From NCBI GenBank assembly GCA_022496185.1, contig WTXG01000035.1, positions 1 through 64,000 of the forward strand: a stretch of DNA of 64,000 bases, read 5' to 3'. Numbering within the stretch: position 1 is the stretch's first letter; each line of letters opens with the position of its first letter. Under the pieces are notes generated by a model that worked only from the letters and a program-made list of their open reading frames with translations, was not told the origin of the DNA and ran no database searches. The stretch comes from Multifurca ochricompacta (lineage: Eukaryota; Basidiomycota; Agaricomycetes; Russulales; Russulaceae). Position numbers and translations under genes: made by a program. Positions 62,346-64,000 of this stretch are shown here, piece by piece.

Positions 62346-63137
62346 GACGGGATAAGGAGAGTCGTCCGAGGCCCGGGGCAGAAAGCAGTCGGTGGTAGAT
62401 GAAGAGACGCGACGCAAAAATGAAGATGAAGGACAATAAATATTTGGTATTTTTTTTTTCATTCAATTTTCTCTCGGGGCGGCGGGCGTCTCATCAACCC
62501 CATGGAGATAAGATAAGGTAAATACAACTCTACAACTACGTGGTGTCTGCCATAATAATCATTTCAAAATGACGAGAGGTCGGACTTGGGAAGCTAGACT
62601 GTCTCAGTTGTCTGTAAAGTATAAAAAGAAAGAGCTTAAGCGATTCAGGGTGGGATCCGTCGACTCAGCTTAAAGCCCTAAATTCCAAATCATCAGATGG
62701 GCACTCGCGGGGGGGTGGGGATGGGAATGGGGGATGGGGGATGGGGGATGGGGGATGGGGATGGGGATGAGGTTGAGGATGAGTTACAATGTGTTTGTTA
62801 TGTTTTTATGTTTAATGATATAATGGTCTTTACGTCAGTTTTTTTCACCCTTTCGAATAGTCAATACACACACACTCTACACTCACTCTACACTCTACTC
62901 TGTTCTGCTCTGCTTCGTGTTCTACTTTGCTCTGCTCTGCTGACTGTGAGGCTACATGCCTATAATGTCTGTATTGATACGCCAACAAAACATCACCTTC
63001 TCCTGCGGGCGAATCCGCAGCCTCAACAACGGTAAAGGATCATTACCACTCTTTCGTTTTACCCTAGTCCCAGTGTCTTGGGCACCCCCCTCCTATACCT
63101 TTGCAGGTTTTCTTCGTATGCTTTTTTCACTCCCCCC
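62346..63137. other. divergent promoter region CTP synthase / NRAMP, with G-rich array
   Basis: Contains the G-rich array listed separately, a TTTTTTTTTC stretch near 62450 and a CT/CA-rich leader (62860-62950) before the transporter gene. No gene in it. Confidence 0.5.
62708..62770 (+). repeat. gggatg / gggggatg G-rich array
   Basis: Seven or more runs of 3-5 G spaced by at or aat within about 60 bases, meeting the simple sequence requirement for G-quadruplex formation. Confidence 0.9.
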
Positions 63138-64000
63138 ATGTCGCCAGTCACCAGCCAACCCACCTCCCTTGACTCTATGAGCGATACTCGTCCAACTCGA
63201 ACTTGGGCCAAGGAGGCTTGGATACATATCACCAAGCACCTCGGCGTTGGCGTCATATGCTCTGTCGCATACTTCGATCCGTAAGTTTTTTTTTGTCCCC
63301 TCTTCCCCCTCCAGTTCTCTCCCAAGGGCTCACCTGTGACCTTCAATTCTAGAGGAAATTGGGGTGTCGACTTACAAGCAGGTTCAGATTATGGATACAA
63401 GCTCCTCTTTGTCGTCCTATTGGCTGGTTTATTTGCCGTATTCCTCCAGGTAGTTTCCCTTTATCTCGCACCTTCCGCGTTGCCAGGTGATACTCATTCA
63501 TCTTTAAAAGAGTCTCGCATGCAAACTTGGTGTGGTCACTGGTCTCAGTATGCCCACTTCCTTTCATAAGCCTTAACTCTATCCTTAATTGTTTCTCTAA
63601 GACCTTGCCTCCCACTGTCGATTGCTATTCCACAATCGCTCAAGACACCCCGCGCTTTGCCGCTGGCTTATCTTATACCCTCTCTATGTTCTCTCGGAGG
63701 TGGCCATCATCAGCACCGACTTGGCAGAACTCCTGGGATCGGCGATCGCGCTAAATCTACTCTTCCCAAAGCTTCCTCTTTGGGGTGGAGCCCTCCTCAC
63801 AGCTTTCGATGTCCTCTTGATTCTCGCCTGTTCGGACCCTCTTCACAGCAGGCCCGTGCGATCTTTCGAGTTCCTCATAGGTATCTTGGTCAGTACTCCA
63901 TACCGGTCTCTCTTGTCTACATCTCACCCGCAGACAGGTCTTGATCGTATTGGTATGCATGTGTATCCTCGTCTCGAAGCTTCAAGTAGAATGGGGAGAT
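63138..64000 (+). CDS. NRAMP-family metal transporter, 5' part (cut by window end)
   Basis: A divalent-metal/proton symporter (Smf type). ATG at 63138 begins MSPVTSQPTSLDSMSDTR, then AWIHITKHLGVGVICSVAYF and, across an intron, DP-GNWGVDLQAGSDYGYKLL (the DPGN metal-site motif of transmembrane helix 1). Then come FVVLLAGLFAVFLQ, SLACKLGVVTGL, LASHCRLLFHNRSRHPALCR, ILYPLYVLSEVAIISTDLAE and LLGSAIALNLLFPKLPLWGG. The last intron ends near 63939 with VLIVLVCMCILVSK following, and the gene runs off at 64000. At least five membrane helices are visible. Frames and splice joins are clean. Confidence 0.93.

Overview
The window is nuclear DNA of a filamentous basidiomycete, most likely an agaricomycete. 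Short GT-AG introns (about 45-70 nt) interrupt almost every gene, intergenic spacers are short, and the gene set is fungal: UDP-GlcNAc pyrophosphorylase, GH5 exo-beta-1,3-glucanases, a Met1-type methyltransferase, DUF726, taxilin, and a DUF6697-like family typical of Basidiomycota. A Cantharellales (Rhizoctonia/Ceratobasidium-like) source is possible, but I cannot prove it from the sequence.

Layout. 1-9 kb is a rearranged, decaying segment. Two copies of an unrecognised small gene face each other (539-1632 plus, 8200-8957 minus), with fragments of a second gene beside each. Between them lie an AIM18-like gene with an in-frame stop and an RNase T2 gene whose catalytic exons (plus) and C-terminal exons (minus) now point away from each other, separated by CCCGCGGGT-rich inverted elements. 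10-18.5 kb holds a BRCA2/Brh2-type recombination mediator, a taxilin-like coiled-coil gene with an embedded SUMO-like fold, and UAP1. 19-27 kb holds two GH5 exo-glucanases interleaved with two paralogous unknown genes (a scrambled segmental duplication). 28-35 kb holds COX6, MET1, SRP14 and a DUF726 gene. 36-43 kb has one small intact gene with an RVxF-like motif, then about 6.4 kb of gene-poor, repeat-rich DNA. 43-64 kb holds three paralogous DUF6697-like genes (one at 43.4-45.1 kb, a pair at 55.7-59.1 kb), a Tra2-type splicing factor, the condensin subunit SMC4, CTP synthase, and the start of an NRAMP metal transporter cut by the window end.

A window-wide pattern matters for any reader of this annotation. 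Many conserved, normally essential genes (UAP1, COX6, SRP14, SMC4, the DUF726 gene, CTP synthase) need a missing base restored to read through, nearly always in a short homopolymer. This looks like residual assembly error rather than pseudogenisation. Apparent frameshifts here, including those in the duplicated genes, should be treated with that in mind.

The genes do not form one obvious pathway. The most unusual features are the taxilin-SUMO-like architecture, the inverted RNase T2 gene with its flanking elements, the pyrimidine-tract insertion bounded by an 11-bp direct repeat, and the local three-member DUF6697-like family.
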